Below, piece after piece: positions 32,532 through 41,858 of a DNA stretch of 64,000 nt. The notes beneath the pieces are model-generated. The model was not told where the DNA came from. It did no database searches and saw only the letters and a list, made by a program, of their open reading frames with translations. Position numbers and translations under genes: made by a program. How positions within the stretch are numbered: the stretch's first letter is position 1; every line of letters begins with the position of its first letter. Source of the DNA: Amycolatopsis viridis (GTDB taxonomy: Bacteria; Actinomycetota; Actinomycetes; Mycobacteriales; Pseudonocardiaceae); NCBI RefSeq assembly GCF_011758765.1, contig NZ_JAANOU010000001.1, positions 3,100,001 to 3,164,000 of the forward strand, read 5' to 3'.

Positions 32532-33388
32532 CACGCCACCTCCGCCGCCACGAACTCCTGACGCTGCCTGCCCAGGCCCTCGATCTCGAGCTCCACCACG
32601 TCCCCCGGCCGCAGGTACGGGTACTTCCCGGACAGCGCCACGCCCTGCGGGGTGCCGGTGAGGATCACGTCGCCCGGCTCCAGCGCGAGGTAACGGCTCA
32701 GGTGCCACACCAGGTGCTCGACGCCGAAGATCATGTCCGCCGTGGTGGAGTCCTGGCGCGGCTCGCCGTTGACCCAGCTGCGCAACCGCAGGTTGCCGTG
32801 GTCCACCTCGCCGGCGGGCACCAGCCACGGCCCGAGCGGGCTGAACCCGGGCGCGCACTTGCCCTTGCTCCACTGCCCGCCGGAGTCGACGAGCTGGTAC
32901 TGCCGCTCGGACACGTCGTTGCCGACCACGAACCCGGCCACGTGCTCCAGGCTCCGCGACGGCGAGTCGAGGTAGAGGGCGCGCTTGCCGATGACGACGC
33001 CCAGCTCGACCTCCCAGTCGGTGCGCTCGCTGCCCGGTGGGATCGTCACCGGATCGTGCGGCCCCGCGACGGTGCCGGGGGTCTTGAGGAACAGGATCGG
33101 CACCTCCGGCGGCGCCGAGCCCGACTCGGCCGCGTGCTCGGCGTAGTTCATGCCGATGCAGAGGATCGCGCCCGGCCGCGCGATGGGCGCGCCGAGGCGC
33201 ATCGTGTCGGCGTCCCCCAGCTCCGGCAGTTCACCCGCCTCGACGGCGGACCGCGCCGCCGCGACACCGCCCGAGGCGAGGAACGCGCCGTCGACGTCGG
33301 CCGTCAGCCCGGACAGGTCGTAAGTCGTGTCCCCGGCGACGACAGCGGGACGTTCCTGGCCCACGGGGCCGAGGCGGACAAAGTGCAC
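32531..33388 (-). CDS. fumarylacetoacetate hydrolase family, likely 2,4-diketo-3-deoxy-L-fuconate hydrolase
   Basis: A 285-residue FAH-family hydrolase. The catalytic core begins [14 protein letters not shown] and includes the metal ligands in [12 protein letters not shown], the [17 protein letters not shown] loop and the C-terminal TGTPQGV. In the L-fucose pathway an FAH homologue cleaves 2,4-diketo-3-deoxyfuconate to pyruvate and L-lactate; ureidoglycolate-type lyases look alike, so context decides. Position next to the SDR and opposite the fuconate dehydratase gene across a shared promoter region supports it. Standard length; GTG at 33388 starts the usual MHFVRLGPV segment. Confidence 0.82.
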   Translation of the reverse strand: MHFVRLGPVGQERPAVVAGDTTYDLSGLTADVDGAFLASGGVAAARSAVEAGELPELGDADTMRLGAPIARPGAILCIGMNYAEHAAESGSAPPEVPILFLKTPGTVAGPHDPVTIPPGSERTDWEVELGVVIGKRALYLDSPSRSLEHVAGFVVGNDVSERQYQLVDSGGQWSKGKCAPGFSPLGPWLVPAGEVDHGNLRLRSWVNGEPRQDSTTADMIFGVEHLVWHLSRYLALEPGDVILTGTPQGVALSGKYPYLRPGDVVELEIEGLGRQRQEFVAAEVA

Positions 33389-33471
33389 GGTTCACTTCCT
33401 CACGGTATTGGTCGGGTCTCTTCTCCCAGGTCGTCGAAATCGTAGAGCAACTTTCCCGGACCGCGCGAGCC

Positions 33472-33508
33472 TTGACGGCGCAGACATCGGATCTCTATCG
33501 TCTGCCAC
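33472..33508 (+). promoter_or_regulatory. fuconate dehydratase operon promoter with operator
   Basis: A strong sigma-A-like promoter is visible: TTGACG (33472-33477), 18 bp, TATCGT (33496-33501). The octamer-containing ACATCGGATC (33484-33493) sits in the spacer, the same motif as at 30694-30703 in reverse orientation, so a repressor would occlude RNA polymerase. The gap also serves the divergent FAH gene. Confidence 0.7.
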
Positions 33509-33534
33509 ACCCAGACGTACAAGGGAGTGGGTCC

Positions 33535-34812
33535 GTGGCACGCATCGTCGCCCTGCACACGCACGACGTCCGGTTCCCGACGTCCCGGACGCTCGACGGG
33601 TCGGACGCGATGAACCCGGACCCCGACTACTCGGCGGCCTACCTGCGGCTGGTCACCGACGCCGCCGACGGTCTGGAGGGACACGGGTTCGTGTTCACCA
33701 TCGGCCGCGGCAACGACGTGCAGGTCGCCGCGCTCCGCGCGCTGGAGGGCCACCTGCTCGGCCGGGACGTGGACGCGCTGCTCGCCGACCTGGGCGGGGT
33801 GTGGCGCGAACTGGTACACGACTCGCAGCTGCGCTGGCTCGGTCCCGAGAAGGGGATCATGCACATGGCCATCGGCGCGGCCGTCACCGCGCTGTGGGAC
33901 CTGCGCGCCAAACGTGAGGGCAAACCGTTGTGGCAGTTGCTGTCCTCGCTCAGCCCGGAGGAGATCGTCGACCTGGTCGACTTCCGGTACCTCACCGACG
34001 CGCTGACGCGGGACGAGGCGCTGGACATCCTGCGTGCCGCGCAACCCGGCCGCGCCGAACGGGAGGCCCGGTTGCTCAGCGAGGGCTACCCCGCCTACAC
34101 CACGACGCCCGGCTGGCTCGGCTACGACGACGCCAAGCTGGCCCGGCTGTGCCGGGAGGCGGTGGCCGACGGGTTCGGCCAGATCAAACTCAAGGTGGGC
34201 GCCGATCTCGACGAGGACGTGCGGCGCCTGCGGATCGCCCGCGAGGTGTGCGGTCCGGACGTCCGCATCGCGGTGGACGCCAACCAGCGCTGGGACGTCG
34301 GCGACGCGATCCGGTGGCTGGAGCGGCTGCGGCCGTTCGACATCGCCTGGATCGAGGAGCCCACCAGTCCGGACGACATCCTCGGCCACGCCGCGATCGC
34401 CCGGGCGGTCGCGCCCATCCCGGTGGCCACCGGCGAGCACGGCGCCAACCGCGTGCTGTTCAAACAGATGCTGCAGGCGAACGCGTTGTCGGTGCTCCAG
34501 CTCGACGCCACCCGGGTCGGCGGTGTGAACGAGAACATCGCGATCCTGTTGCTGGCCGCGAAGTTCGGCGTCCGGGTGTGCCCGCACGCCGGCGGGGTGG
34601 GCCTGTGCGAGGCGGTGCAGCACCTGGCGATGTTCGACTACGTCGCGGTGTCGGGCACGGCCGAGGACCGGATGATCGAGTTCGTCGACCACCTGCACGA
34701 GCACTTCGTCACCCCGGTCGACGTCCACGATGGACGGTACTTCGCGCCCAAGGCGCCCGGGGCCGGGACCGAGATGCACGCCTCCTCGCTCGCGGAGTAC
34801 GCCCATGGTTAA
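33535..34812 (+). CDS. L-fuconate dehydratase (enolase superfamily)
   Basis: A 425-residue mandelate racemase/enolase-superfamily enzyme that matches L-fuconate dehydratase. It carries [14 protein letters not shown] with the acid/base lysines, metal ligands in [20 protein letters not shown] and ATGEHGAN, and the His in CPHAGGVG. It removes water from L-fuconate to give 2-keto-3-deoxy-L-fuconate, Mg-dependent. The GTG at 33535 gives [20 protein letters not shown], the family's start, with GGGAG eleven bases upstream; the stretch before it carries the promoter. First of a six-gene unit. Its stop overlaps the aldo/keto reductase start by eight bases. Confidence 0.9.
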   Translation: MARIVALHTHDVRFPTSRTLDGSDAMNPDPDYSAAYLRLVTDAADGLEGHGFVFTIGRGNDVQVAALRALEGHLLGRDVDALLADLGGVWRELVHDSQLRWLGPEKGIMHMAIGAAVTALWDLRAKREGKPLWQLLSSLSPEEIVDLVDFRYLTDALTRDEALDILRAAQPGRAEREARLLSEGYPAYTTTPGWLGYDDAKLARLCREAVADGFGQIKLKVGADLDEDVRRLRIAREVCGPDVRIAVDANQRWDVGDAIRWLERLRPFDIAWIEEPTSPDDILGHAAIARAVAPIPVATGEHGANRVLFKQMLQANALSVLQLDATRVGGVNENIAILLLAAKFGVRVCPHAGGVGLCEAVQHLAMFDYVAVSGTAEDRMIEFVDHLHEHFVTPVDVHDGRYFAPKAPGAGTEMHASSLAEYAHG

Positions 34813-35758
34813 TCTCCCCGGCCCCTTCGCGTTCGGCGCGGCGAACCTGGGCAACCTCTACTCGCCGATGAGCGACGAGCAGGCGCACGCGGTGCTGGCG
34901 GCGGCGTGGGACTGCGGGATCCGCTACTTCGACACCGCGCCGCACTACGGTCTCGGCCTGTCCGAGCGCCGGCTGGGCGCTTTCCTGGCCGGCCGCCCGC
35001 GGGCGGAGTTCGTGGTGTCGACCAAGGTCGGCCGGCTGCTGGTGCCCGACCCGGCGGGCGCGGACCGGCTGGACGAGGCGAACCAGTTCGCCGTGCCGGC
35101 CGATCACCGCCGGGTGTGGGACTTCACCGCCGGCGGGGTGCGGCGCAGTCTGGAGGAGTCGCTGACCCGGATGGGTCTGGACTCGGTCGACGTGGTCTAC
35201 CTGCACGACCCGGAGGAGTACGACCTGCCCGCGGCCCTGGCCTCCGGGCTGCCCGCGCTCGCCGCGCTGCGTGAGGAGGGCCTGGTGCGGGCGATCGGCG
35301 TCGGCTCGAAGTCGGTGACCGCGCTGGCCGCCGCGGCCCGCTCCGGCGTGGCCGACCTCCTGATGGTCGCCGGCCGGTTCACCCTGCTCGACCAGACGGC
35401 GATGGACGACGTGCTGCCCGAGTGCGGCGACCGCCGGGTCGGGGTCGCGGTCGCCAGCGTGTTCAACTCCGGGCTGCTCGCCACCCCGGAACCGTCGGCG
35501 TCGAGCCGTTTCGACTACGCCGCCGCGCCCCCGGACGTCCTGGTCACCGCGCGCGAGATCGCCGCCGTCTGCGCCGAGTTCGGCGTGGACCTGCCCACCG
35601 CCGCGCTGCACTTCCCGCTGCGGGATCCCACGGTGCACGCGGTGGTCGCCGGCGCCGCGACGCCTGGGGAGATCCGGGAGAACGACCGGCGGCTGCGGAC
35701 GCACGTGCCCGCAGAACTGTGGCCGACACTGCGGGACAAGGGGCTGATCCGGGCATGA
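34805..35758 (+). CDS. aldo/keto reductase, likely L-fucose dehydrogenase
   Basis: A 317-residue aldo/keto reductase of the D-threo-aldose (L-fucose) 1-dehydrogenase group. The catalytic Asp and Tyr lie in [18 protein letters not shown], the Lys in STKVGRLL and the His in YLHDPEEYD; the C-terminal [28 protein letters not shown] is the cofactor loop. It oxidises the sugar to the 1,5-lactone with NAD(P). The ATG at 34805 overlaps the upstream stop, and its own stop overlaps the next start (ATGA), so it is fully coupled in the operon. L-fucose is inferred from the neighbours; D-arabinose or L-galactose are alternatives. Confidence 0.85.
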   Translation: MVNLPGPFAFGAANLGNLYSPMSDEQAHAVLAAAWDCGIRYFDTAPHYGLGLSERRLGAFLAGRPRAEFVVSTKVGRLLVPDPAGADRLDEANQFAVPADHRRVWDFTAGGVRRSLEESLTRMGLDSVDVVYLHDPEEYDLPAALASGLPALAALREEGLVRAIGVGSKSVTALAAAARSGVADLLMVAGRFTLLDQTAMDDVLPECGDRRVGVAVASVFNSGLLATPEPSASSRFDYAAAPPDVLVTAREIAAVCAEFGVDLPTAALHFPLRDPTVHAVVAGAATPGEIRENDRRLRTHVPAELWPTLRDKGLIRA

Positions 35759-36603
35759 GCACCGATTTCGTCGTGGACACCCACCTGCACCTGTGGGACC
35801 TCACCGTCGGCGAGTACGCGTGGCTGCCGCCGGAGGGGCCGCTGCACGCCACCTTCACCGCGGAGCAGGCCCGGCATGAACTCGACGCCGCGGGCATCGC
35901 CGCCGCGGTGCTGGTGCAGGCCGAGGACTCCGAGACCGACACCGAGTTCCTGCTCGCGCAGGCCGACCGCCACGACTGGATCGCCGGGGTGGTCGGCTGG
36001 GTCCGCCTCGACGAGCCGGACACCGCACTGCGGCAGCTGGACCGCTGGCAGCAGCACCCGGCGTTCCGCGGCGTGCGGCACCTCGTGCACGACGATCCGC
36101 GCGAGGACTTCCTGGAACTGCCCGCGGTGCGCCGGTCACTCACCGCGCTCGCCGAGCGCGGCCTGCCCTTCGACGTGCCGGACGCCTGGCCCCGGCACCT
36201 CGCCCGGGTCGCCGATCTGGCCGCCGCGCTGCCGGAGCTGACGATCGTGGTCGACCACCTCGGCAAGCCACCGGGGGATCCGGCGGAGTTCCGGAACTGG
36301 GAGGCGACGCTGCGGTCGGTCGCCGCGCACCCGAACACGGTCGCCAAGGTCTCCGGGCTGCAACGGCCCGGAGAACCACTCACCGTCGCCGCGGCGCGAC
36401 CGGCCGTCGCGGTCGCGTTCGAGGCCTTCGGTCCGCGGCGGCTGATGTACGGCGGCGACTGGCCGATGACCGTCCCCAGTGGAGGGTACCGCCCAACCTG
36501 GGAAACCGTTTCGACACTGTTCGGTGAGCTGTCCGAGACCGAACGGTCCGATGTGTTGTCCGGTACCGCGAGCGCGGTCTACGGTGTGGCGGAGCGGGTG
36601 TGA
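35755..36603 (+). CDS. amidohydrolase-family lactonase, likely L-fucono-1,5-lactonase
   Basis: A 282-residue TIM-barrel metal-dependent hydrolase (amidohydrolase-2). VVDTHLHLWDLTVGEYAW at the start carries the HxH pair; VVDHLGKPPGD and MYGGDWPMTVPSGGY give the further ligand His and the catalytic Asp. Members in this context open L-fucono- or L-rhamnono-lactone to the acid feeding the dehydratase. The ATG at 35755 overlaps the aldo/keto reductase stop. A copy of the TCCGATGT octamer falls inside its final codons (36547-36554), 50 bp before the ABC gene, with which it shares one base (TGATG). Confidence 0.85.
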   Translation: MSTDFVVDTHLHLWDLTVGEYAWLPPEGPLHATFTAEQARHELDAAGIAAAVLVQAEDSETDTEFLLAQADRHDWIAGVVGWVRLDEPDTALRQLDRWQQHPAFRGVRHLVHDDPREDFLELPAVRRSLTALAERGLPFDVPDAWPRHLARVADLAAALPELTIVVDHLGKPPGDPAEFRNWEATLRSVAAHPNTVAKVSGLQRPGEPLTVAAARPAVAVAFEAFGPRRLMYGGDWPMTVPSGGYRPTWETVSTLFGELSETERSDVLSGTASAVYGVAERV

Positions 36604-38180
36604 TGAGCGGGGTCGCGACGATGACTGAGCCACTGCTCGAGGTCGAGGGCGTGAACAAGACCTTCCCCGGTGTCCGTGCGCTGCACGACATGCGGCTGGA
36701 GTTGCGTTCCGGCGAAGTGCTCGCGCTGGTCGGCGAGAACGGTGCCGGGAAGTCCACCCTGATGAAGCTGCTGTCGGGCATCCACCGGGCCGACTCCGGG
36801 CATTTCCGGCTGCGCGGCGAGCCGTACCAGCCGGCCGGCCCGCGGCACGCGCTCGAACTGGGCATCAGCATCATCCACCAGGAGTTCAACCTGGTGCCGC
36901 ACCTGACGGTCGCGCAGAACATCTTCATCGGGCGGGAACCGCGGCGCGGGCGGCTGCTGCTGGACGAGCGCAAGCTCAACACCGGCGCCGCGGAGCTGCT
37001 GGACCGGCTGCACCTGCGGCTGGACCCCCGCGCGGTGGTCGGCGGGCTGACGGTGGCCAACCAGCAGATGGTGGAGATCGCCAAGGCGCTGTCCTACGAC
37101 CCGCGCGTGCTGATCATGGACGAGCCGACCGCGGCGCTCAACGACGCCGAGGTGGAAACCCTGCACGAACTGATCCGGCGGTTCGTGCGGCCCGGCACCG
37201 GCGTCATCTACATCTCCCACCGGATCGAGGAGATCAAGCGCATCGCCGACCGGGTCACCGTGATCCGCGACGGCGAGTACATCGACACCCTCGACATGGC
37301 CACCGCGGCCACCCCGGACATCATCGCGCTGATGGTGGGCCGGCCCATCGACACCGAAGCCCGGCCGGAGGGGGTGCAGCAGGACCGGGAGGTCGTGCTG
37401 CGCGTCGAGGGCCTGCGCACCCGGGACCTGCTCAAGGACGTGTCGTTCGACCTGCGGCACGGCGAGATCCTCGGGTTCGCCGGGCTGATGGGCGCCGGCC
37501 GCACCGAGGTCGCCCGCGCCCTCGTCGGCGCCGACAAGGCGGAGGCCGGCACGGTGACCCTGCACGGCAAGCCGGTCCGCATCGCCAACCCCGCCGACGC
37601 CGCCCGCCTCGGTGTGGGCTACCTGTCCGAGGACCGGAAACGGTACGGGCTGCTGCTGGACCAGGACGTCAAGGCCAACATCGCGCTGTCCGCGCTGCGC
37701 GACCAGTTCACCCGCGGCGGGTTCGTCCGCGACGGCGCCCTGCGTGCCAAGGTCGAGAGCTACATCGGCACCTTGCGGATCAAGACGCCGTCGCTGGACC
37801 AGACCACCAAGAACCTCTCCGGTGGCAACCAGCAGAAGGTCGTCATCGCCAAGTGGCTGGCCAAGGACTGCGACGTCCTCATCTTCGACGAACCGACCCG
37901 CGGGATCGACGTCGGCGCGAAAGAGGAGATCTACCAGCTGCTCAACGAGCTCACCGCGCAGGGCAAGTCGATCATCATGATCTCCTCCGAGCTCCCCGAG
38001 ATCCTGCGCATGTCGCACCGCGTCGTGGTGATGAGCGAGGGCCGCGTCACCCGCGTGCTCGGCGCCGCCGAAGCGACCCAGGAGAACATCATGCACTTCG
38101 CGACCCTGCGGCCGGACGAGAACCCCGCCGACGCCGCCGAGCTCGGACTCGCTCCCGAAGAGAAGGCAGGACAGGCATGA
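36603..38180 (+). CDS. sugar ABC transporter ATP-binding protein (RbsA-like)
   Basis: A 525-residue double ATPase, the RbsA/MglA layout. First NBD: Walker A GENGAGKS, Walker B VLIMDEPTAAL; second NBD: degenerate Walker A GLMGAGRTE, full signature LSGGNQQKV and Walker B VLIFDEPTRGID. It energises uptake of the sugar bound by the lipoprotein at 39192. The ATG at 36603 overlaps the lactonase stop; a later ATG at 36621 (MTEPLLEVEGV) is the alternative and would drop six residues. Both flanking couplings (TGATG before, ATGA after) show it is mid-operon. Specificity (fucose) is from context. Confidence 0.92.
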   Translation: MSGVATMTEPLLEVEGVNKTFPGVRALHDMRLELRSGEVLALVGENGAGKSTLMKLLSGIHRADSGHFRLRGEPYQPAGPRHALELGISIIHQEFNLVPHLTVAQNIFIGREPRRGRLLLDERKLNTGAAELLDRLHLRLDPRAVVGGLTVANQQMVEIAKALSYDPRVLIMDEPTAALNDAEVETLHELIRRFVRPGTGVIYISHRIEEIKRIADRVTVIRDGEYIDTLDMATAATPDIIALMVGRPIDTEARPEGVQQDREVVLRVEGLRTRDLLKDVSFDLRHGEILGFAGLMGAGRTEVARALVGADKAEAGTVTLHGKPVRIANPADAARLGVGYLSEDRKRYGLLLDQDVKANIALSALRDQFTRGGFVRDGALRAKVESYIGTLRIKTPSLDQTTKNLSGGNQQKVVIAKWLAKDCDVLIFDEPTRGIDVGAKEEIYQLLNELTAQGKSIIMISSELPEILRMSHRVVVMSEGRVTRVLGAAEATQENIMHFATLRPDENPADAAELGLAPEEKAGQA

Positions 38181-39172
38181 CCACGGTCAAGGCTCCGGTG
38201 GCGGAGCGGCAGCAGGCCGGCGGCGTGGCCGGCGCGATCAAGAGCAGGCTCCAGCAACTGCTGGCGTTCGCGAGCCTCATCGTGATCTACGCTTTCTTCT
38301 CGATCGTCAGCCCGTTCTTCTTCTCCTACGGCAACTTCATCGCCATCCTGTTCTCCACGGTGGTGATCGGGACCCTCGCGGTCGGCACCACGTTCGTCAT
38401 CATCACCGGCGGCATCGACCTGTCCATCGGCACCGGGATGGCGCTGTGCGCGGTCATGTCCGGGGTGTTCATCGTGAACATGGGACTGCCGCTGGCCGTC
38501 GGGGTGCCGCTGGCGATCCTGTTCGGCGGGCTGATCGGGCTGGTCAACGGGATCAACGTGGCCCTGCTGAAGATCCCGCCGTTCATCGCGACGCTGGCGA
38601 TGATGCTCGTCGCCGAGGGGCTGGCGCTCGTGCTGTCGCACAGCACCCCCATCTACTTCAGCAACTCGCCCGGCTACATCGAGATCTCGGCGGGCAACCT
38701 GATCCCGAACGTGCCCAACGCGGTGCTGATCCTGCTGGTGATCGCGATCATCGCGGGCGTGCTGCTGACCAAGAGCGTGCTCGGCCGCTACACCTACTCC
38801 ATCGGCAGCAACGAGGAGGCCACGGCACTGTCCGGCATCGACGTGCGCCGGTGGAAGCTCGGGATCTACACGTTCGCGGGGCTGTTCATCGGTCTGGCCG
38901 GCGTGATGATCTCGGCCCGGCTGGGGTCGGCGCAGCCGGCCACCGGCATGGGGTACGAGCTGCAGGCGATCGCCGCCGTGGTGATCGGCGGGACGTCGCT
39001 GTCCGGCGGCAAGGGATCGATCCTCGGCACCCTGATCGGTGCGCTGATCATCTCGGTGCTCAACAACGGGTTGCAGATCATGTCCATCCCGCAGGAGTGG
39101 CAGAACGTCATCCTCGGGTGCGTGATCCTGGTGGCCGTCTACACCGACCGGATCCGGAAACGGGAAGCCTGA
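38177..39172 (+). CDS. sugar ABC transporter permease (RbsC-like)
   Basis: A 331-residue permease of the RbsC/XylH family with about eight to ten hydrophobic segments and the family motif TGGIDLSIGTGMAL near residue 75; the EAA-like loop is in LSGIDVRRWKLGIYTFAGL, and GGTSLSGGKGSILGTLIGAL is a second hallmark. It forms the membrane channel of the importer. The ATG at 38177 overlaps the ATPase stop (ATGA). The N-terminal 20 residues are hydrophilic. Length is normal. Confidence 0.92.
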   Translation: MTTVKAPVAERQQAGGVAGAIKSRLQQLLAFASLIVIYAFFSIVSPFFFSYGNFIAILFSTVVIGTLAVGTTFVIITGGIDLSIGTGMALCAVMSGVFIVNMGLPLAVGVPLAILFGGLIGLVNGINVALLKIPPFIATLAMMLVAEGLALVLSHSTPIYFSNSPGYIEISAGNLIPNVPNAVLILLVIAIIAGVLLTKSVLGRYTYSIGSNEEATALSGIDVRRWKLGIYTFAGLFIGLAGVMISARLGSAQPATGMGYELQAIAAVVIGGTSLSGGKGSILGTLIGALIISVLNNGLQIMSIPQEWQNVILGCVILVAVYTDRIRKREA

Positions 39173-39191
39173 AAGAACAAAGGAGTTCTTG

Positions 39192-40160
39192 ATGAGGACT
39201 AAAAGGTTCGCCGCAGCGGCCGCCGCCGCCCTGCTGGCGCTGACGCTGGGCGCGTGCGGCCAGGGCGGGAACTCCGCCGGCGGCGGCGGTAACGGCCCGC
39301 TCATCTCGATCGTGTCCAAGGGCTTCCAGCACCAGTTCTGGCAGGCTGTGAAGAAGGGCGCCGAGGACGAGGCCGCCGCCAAGGGCGCGCGCACCACGTT
39401 CGTCGGCCCGGCCACCGAGAAGGACGTCGAGCAGCAGGTCAACATGCTCACCAACGAGCTGGCCAAGTCGCCGCAGGCGCTCGGGTTCGCGGCGCTGGAC
39501 TCGCGGGCCGCCGCCCCGCTGCTGCAGCAGGCGAAGTCGCAGAACATCCCGGTGATCGCGTTCGACTCCGGTGTGGACAGCGACATCCCGGTCACCACGG
39601 TTGCCACGGACAACAAGGCCGCGGCGGCCGAGGCGGCCAAGCACCTGGCGCAGCAGATCGGCGGACAGGGCAAGGTCGCGCTGGTCGTGCACGACCAGAC
39701 GAGCCTGTCCGGCAAGGACCGGCGGGACGGGTTCCTGGACTGGATGGCGAAGAACGCGCCCGGTATCACGGTGCTGCCGCCCCAGTACGGTGGTGGTGAC
39801 CAGCTGGAGTCGGCCAACATCACCAAGTCGATCATCTCGGCCAACCCCGACCTGAAGGGCATCTACGCCTCCAACGAGGGTTCGGCGATCGGCGTGCTCA
39901 AGGGTGTGCAGGAGAGCGGGAAGCAGGGCCTGACGGTGGTCGGGTTCGACTCCGGCAAGGCCCAGATCGACGCGATCAACAGCGGCCTCGAGTTCGGCGC
40001 GATCACCCAGGACCCGGTGGACATCGGGCGGCAACTGGTGGACGCCGCGCTGAAGGCGATCAACCACCAGCCGCTGCCCAAGCGGATCGACACCGCGTTC
40101 TACTGGTACGACAAGACCAACATCAACGACCCGAAGATCCAGGCGGCGCTCTACCAGTGA
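39192..40160 (+). CDS. sugar-binding lipoprotein (periplasmic-binding type, RbsB-like)
   Basis: A 322-residue type-I periplasmic-binding protein. The signal sequence ends in the lipobox LTLGACGQ, so after lipidation Cys it is anchored on the outer face of the membrane. The mature chain has two Rossmann-like lobes (SIVSKGFQHQFWQAVKKGAEDEAAAKGA, IYASNEGSAIGVLKGVQESG, VVGFDSGKAQIDAINSG). It delivers the sugar to the ABC permease. ATG at 39192 has AGGAG before it. It is the last gene of the operon, just ahead of a 16-bp hairpin terminator. Confidence 0.92.
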   Translation: MRTKRFAAAAAAALLALTLGACGQGGNSAGGGGNGPLISIVSKGFQHQFWQAVKKGAEDEAAAKGARTTFVGPATEKDVEQQVNMLTNELAKSPQALGFAALDSRAAAPLLQQAKSQNIPVIAFDSGVDSDIPVTTVATDNKAAAAEAAKHLAQQIGGQGKVALVVHDQTSLSGKDRRDGFLDWMAKNAPGITVLPPQYGGGDQLESANITKSIISANPDLKGIYASNEGSAIGVLKGVQESGKQGLTVVGFDSGKAQIDAINSGLEFGAITQDPVDIGRQLVDAALKAINHQPLPKRIDTAFYWYDKTNINDPKIQAALYQ

Positions 40161-40167
40161 CCGCCCG

Positions 40168-40203
40168 GGGACGGGCCGCGGAACACCTTCCGCGGCCCGT
40201 CCC
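40168..40203 (+). terminator. 16-bp hairpin terminator of fucose operon
   Basis: A perfect 16-bp stem, GGGACGGGCCGCGGAA at 40168-40183 and its complement at 40188-40203, with a four-base CACC loop starts eight bases after the substrate-binding protein stop. It is the most stable hairpin in the window. No T-run follows, as usual in this GC class. Confidence 0.88.
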
Positions 40204-40221
40204 GGTGGGTTTCCTCCTCCG

Positions 40222-41019
40222 GTGCGGGTTTCGGCTTGGTGGCGGGGTATCAGCCCACGCCGCCGTCTGCTGGTGATGCTCGTCGCCGCGGTGGCGGTGG
40301 CGGGTCTGCTCGCGGGCGCCCTCGCCGCCGGCCGTTCTGCGCCGGCCGGTGACGGGTGGCCGGCGCAGGACGACCCGGGTCCCGTGCTGCTGGTTCCCGG
40401 CTACGGTGGCGCGCAGGACGCGCTCGCCCGGCTCGCCGGCCGGATCCGGCAGGCGACCGGACGGCAGACCGAGGTGCTGACACTGCCGGACGGCGGCACC
40501 GGGGATCTGCTGGCCCAGGTCGCCGTCCTGGACGACGCGGCCGAGCGGGCGCGCGCCCGCGGGGCACCGTCGGTCGACGTGATCGGCTATTCGGCCGGCG
40601 GGGTGGTCGCCGGCTGGTGGGCCACCCAGGGCGGCGGCGAGCACCAGGCCCGCCGCCTGGTGACGCTGGGCGCGCCCCTGCACGGCACCCAGCTCGCGGC
40701 GGCCGCCGCGGCGCTCGACCCGTCCGCGTGCCCGGCCGCGTGCCGGCAGCTCGCCCCCGGCAGCGCGCTGCTGCGGCAGCTGCAGGCGCAGCCGGTGCCG
40801 GCCGCCCTCCCGTGGCTGTCGGTGTGGACCGAGCGCGACGAGGTGGTGGTGCCGCCCGACTCGGCCCGGATCGACGGCGCGGTGAACGTGCCGCTGCAAG
40901 CCGTGTGCCCGGCGGATCCCGCCGCCCACGGCGACCTGCCCACCGACCCGCAGGTCACCGCGCTCGTCCTGCGCGCGCTGGGCACCGCACCGCTGACCGC
41001 GCCGGCCGGCTGCGGCTAG
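40222..41019 (+). CDS. exported lipase-like alpha/beta hydrolase
   Basis: A 265-residue exported serine hydrolase of the lipase class 2/EstA type. An N-terminal membrane/signal segment (RRRLLVMLVAAVAVAGLLAGALAAG) is followed by VLLVPGYGGAQDALARLA (oxyanion loop) and the nucleophile elbow in DVIGYSAGGVVAGWW; Cys pairs near CPAACRQL may be disulfides. Catalytic Asp and His are plausible in WTERDEVV and PAAHGDL. Substrate unknown. It starts at GTG 40222 just after the fucose terminator and ends four bases inside the convergent ABC permease gene. Confidence 0.8.
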   Translation: MRVSAWWRGISPRRRLLVMLVAAVAVAGLLAGALAAGRSAPAGDGWPAQDDPGPVLLVPGYGGAQDALARLAGRIRQATGRQTEVLTLPDGGTGDLLAQVAVLDDAAERARARGAPSVDVIGYSAGGVVAGWWATQGGGEHQARRLVTLGAPLHGTQLAAAAAALDPSACPAACRQLAPGSALLRQLQAQPVPAALPWLSVWTERDEVVVPPDSARIDGAVNVPLQAVCPADPAAHGDLPTDPQVTALVLRALGTAPLTAPAGCG

Positions 41020-41858
41020 CTGGTGATGTCCCGGGTGGCGAAGTTGGCCCAGGCGGCGCCGAAGAAGACGACGAGGTAACCGGCCTGCAGGAGCAGTCCC
41101 TGGTCGATGTTGCGCCACAGCACCGGATCGCGGAAGAAGTCGATCCAGGACAGCCAGTAGTGCGTCGGCAGGTACGGCTTCGCGGGAGCTGCGGCGTCCA
41201 GGGTTTCCAGCACCGAGCTGGTGATCAGCACCGCGAGACCGCCGAGGGCGGCGCCGAGCGCCGAGTCCGTCACGGTGGACAGGAACAGCGTGATCGCGGC
41301 GAACCCGAGCATCGACACCACGATGTAGGCGACCGCGCCGAGCAGCCGCCACCCCAGTGCCGACGAGCTCAGCGCCGTGCCGGACATCGAGATCACCCCG
41401 GGTGGCGGCGCACCGCCACCGGCCACGCCGGGCTGCCCGCCGGTGCCGAACAGCAGCACCCCCACGGCCAGCGAGGTCAGGACCACGAGCGCGATCGCGG
41501 CCGTCACGTAGACGGCGACCGCGACGAGCTTCGCAACCAGCAGCCGGGTCCGGCCGACCGGCCGGGCGAGCAGGTACCGCAGCGTGCCGCCGGCGGCCTC
41601 GCCGGCGACCGCGTCCCCGGCGACGACCGCGACGGCGATCGGCAGGAACAACGGCAGCACCAGCGCGAGCGCGGCGGCCGGGTACAGCGAGCCGTCGGAG
41701 ACCACCGCGGACAGGAACGCCGCGCCCTGCCCGGGTGGTGGGGCGAAGTCCGCGGTGGCCAGGAACACCGCGACGATCGCGGGCAGCAGGCACAACAGCC
41801 CCACGCTCACCCACATCCGCGGCCGCAGCACGAGTTTGCGCAGCTCCACCGCGATCAC
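41016..41858 (-). CDS. ABC-2 type transporter permease
   Basis: A 280-residue permease with about six hydrophobic segments, organised as in ABC-2 exporters: a first segment near residues 17-34 (WVSVGLLCLLPAIVAVFLA), then a large loop and a group of five. The cargo is unknown. It is the last of three ATGA-coupled genes on the minus strand (exported protein-ATPase-permease); ATG at 41858 overlaps the ATPase stop. Likely role: export or membrane-stress resistance with its ATPase. Its stop overlaps the convergent hydrolase stop by four bases. Confidence 0.88.
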   Translation of the reverse strand: MIAVELRKLVLRPRMWVSVGLLCLLPAIVAVFLATADFAPPPGQGAAFLSAVVSDGSLYPAAALALVLPLFLPIAVAVVAGDAVAGEAAGGTLRYLLARPVGRTRLLVAKLVAVAVYVTAAIALVVLTSLAVGVLLFGTGGQPGVAGGGAPPPGVISMSGTALSSSALGWRLLGAVAYIVVSMLGFAAITLFLSTVTDSALGAALGGLAVLITSSVLETLDAAAPAKPYLPTHYWLSWIDFFRDPVLWRNIDQGLLLQAGYLVVFFGAAWANFATRDITS

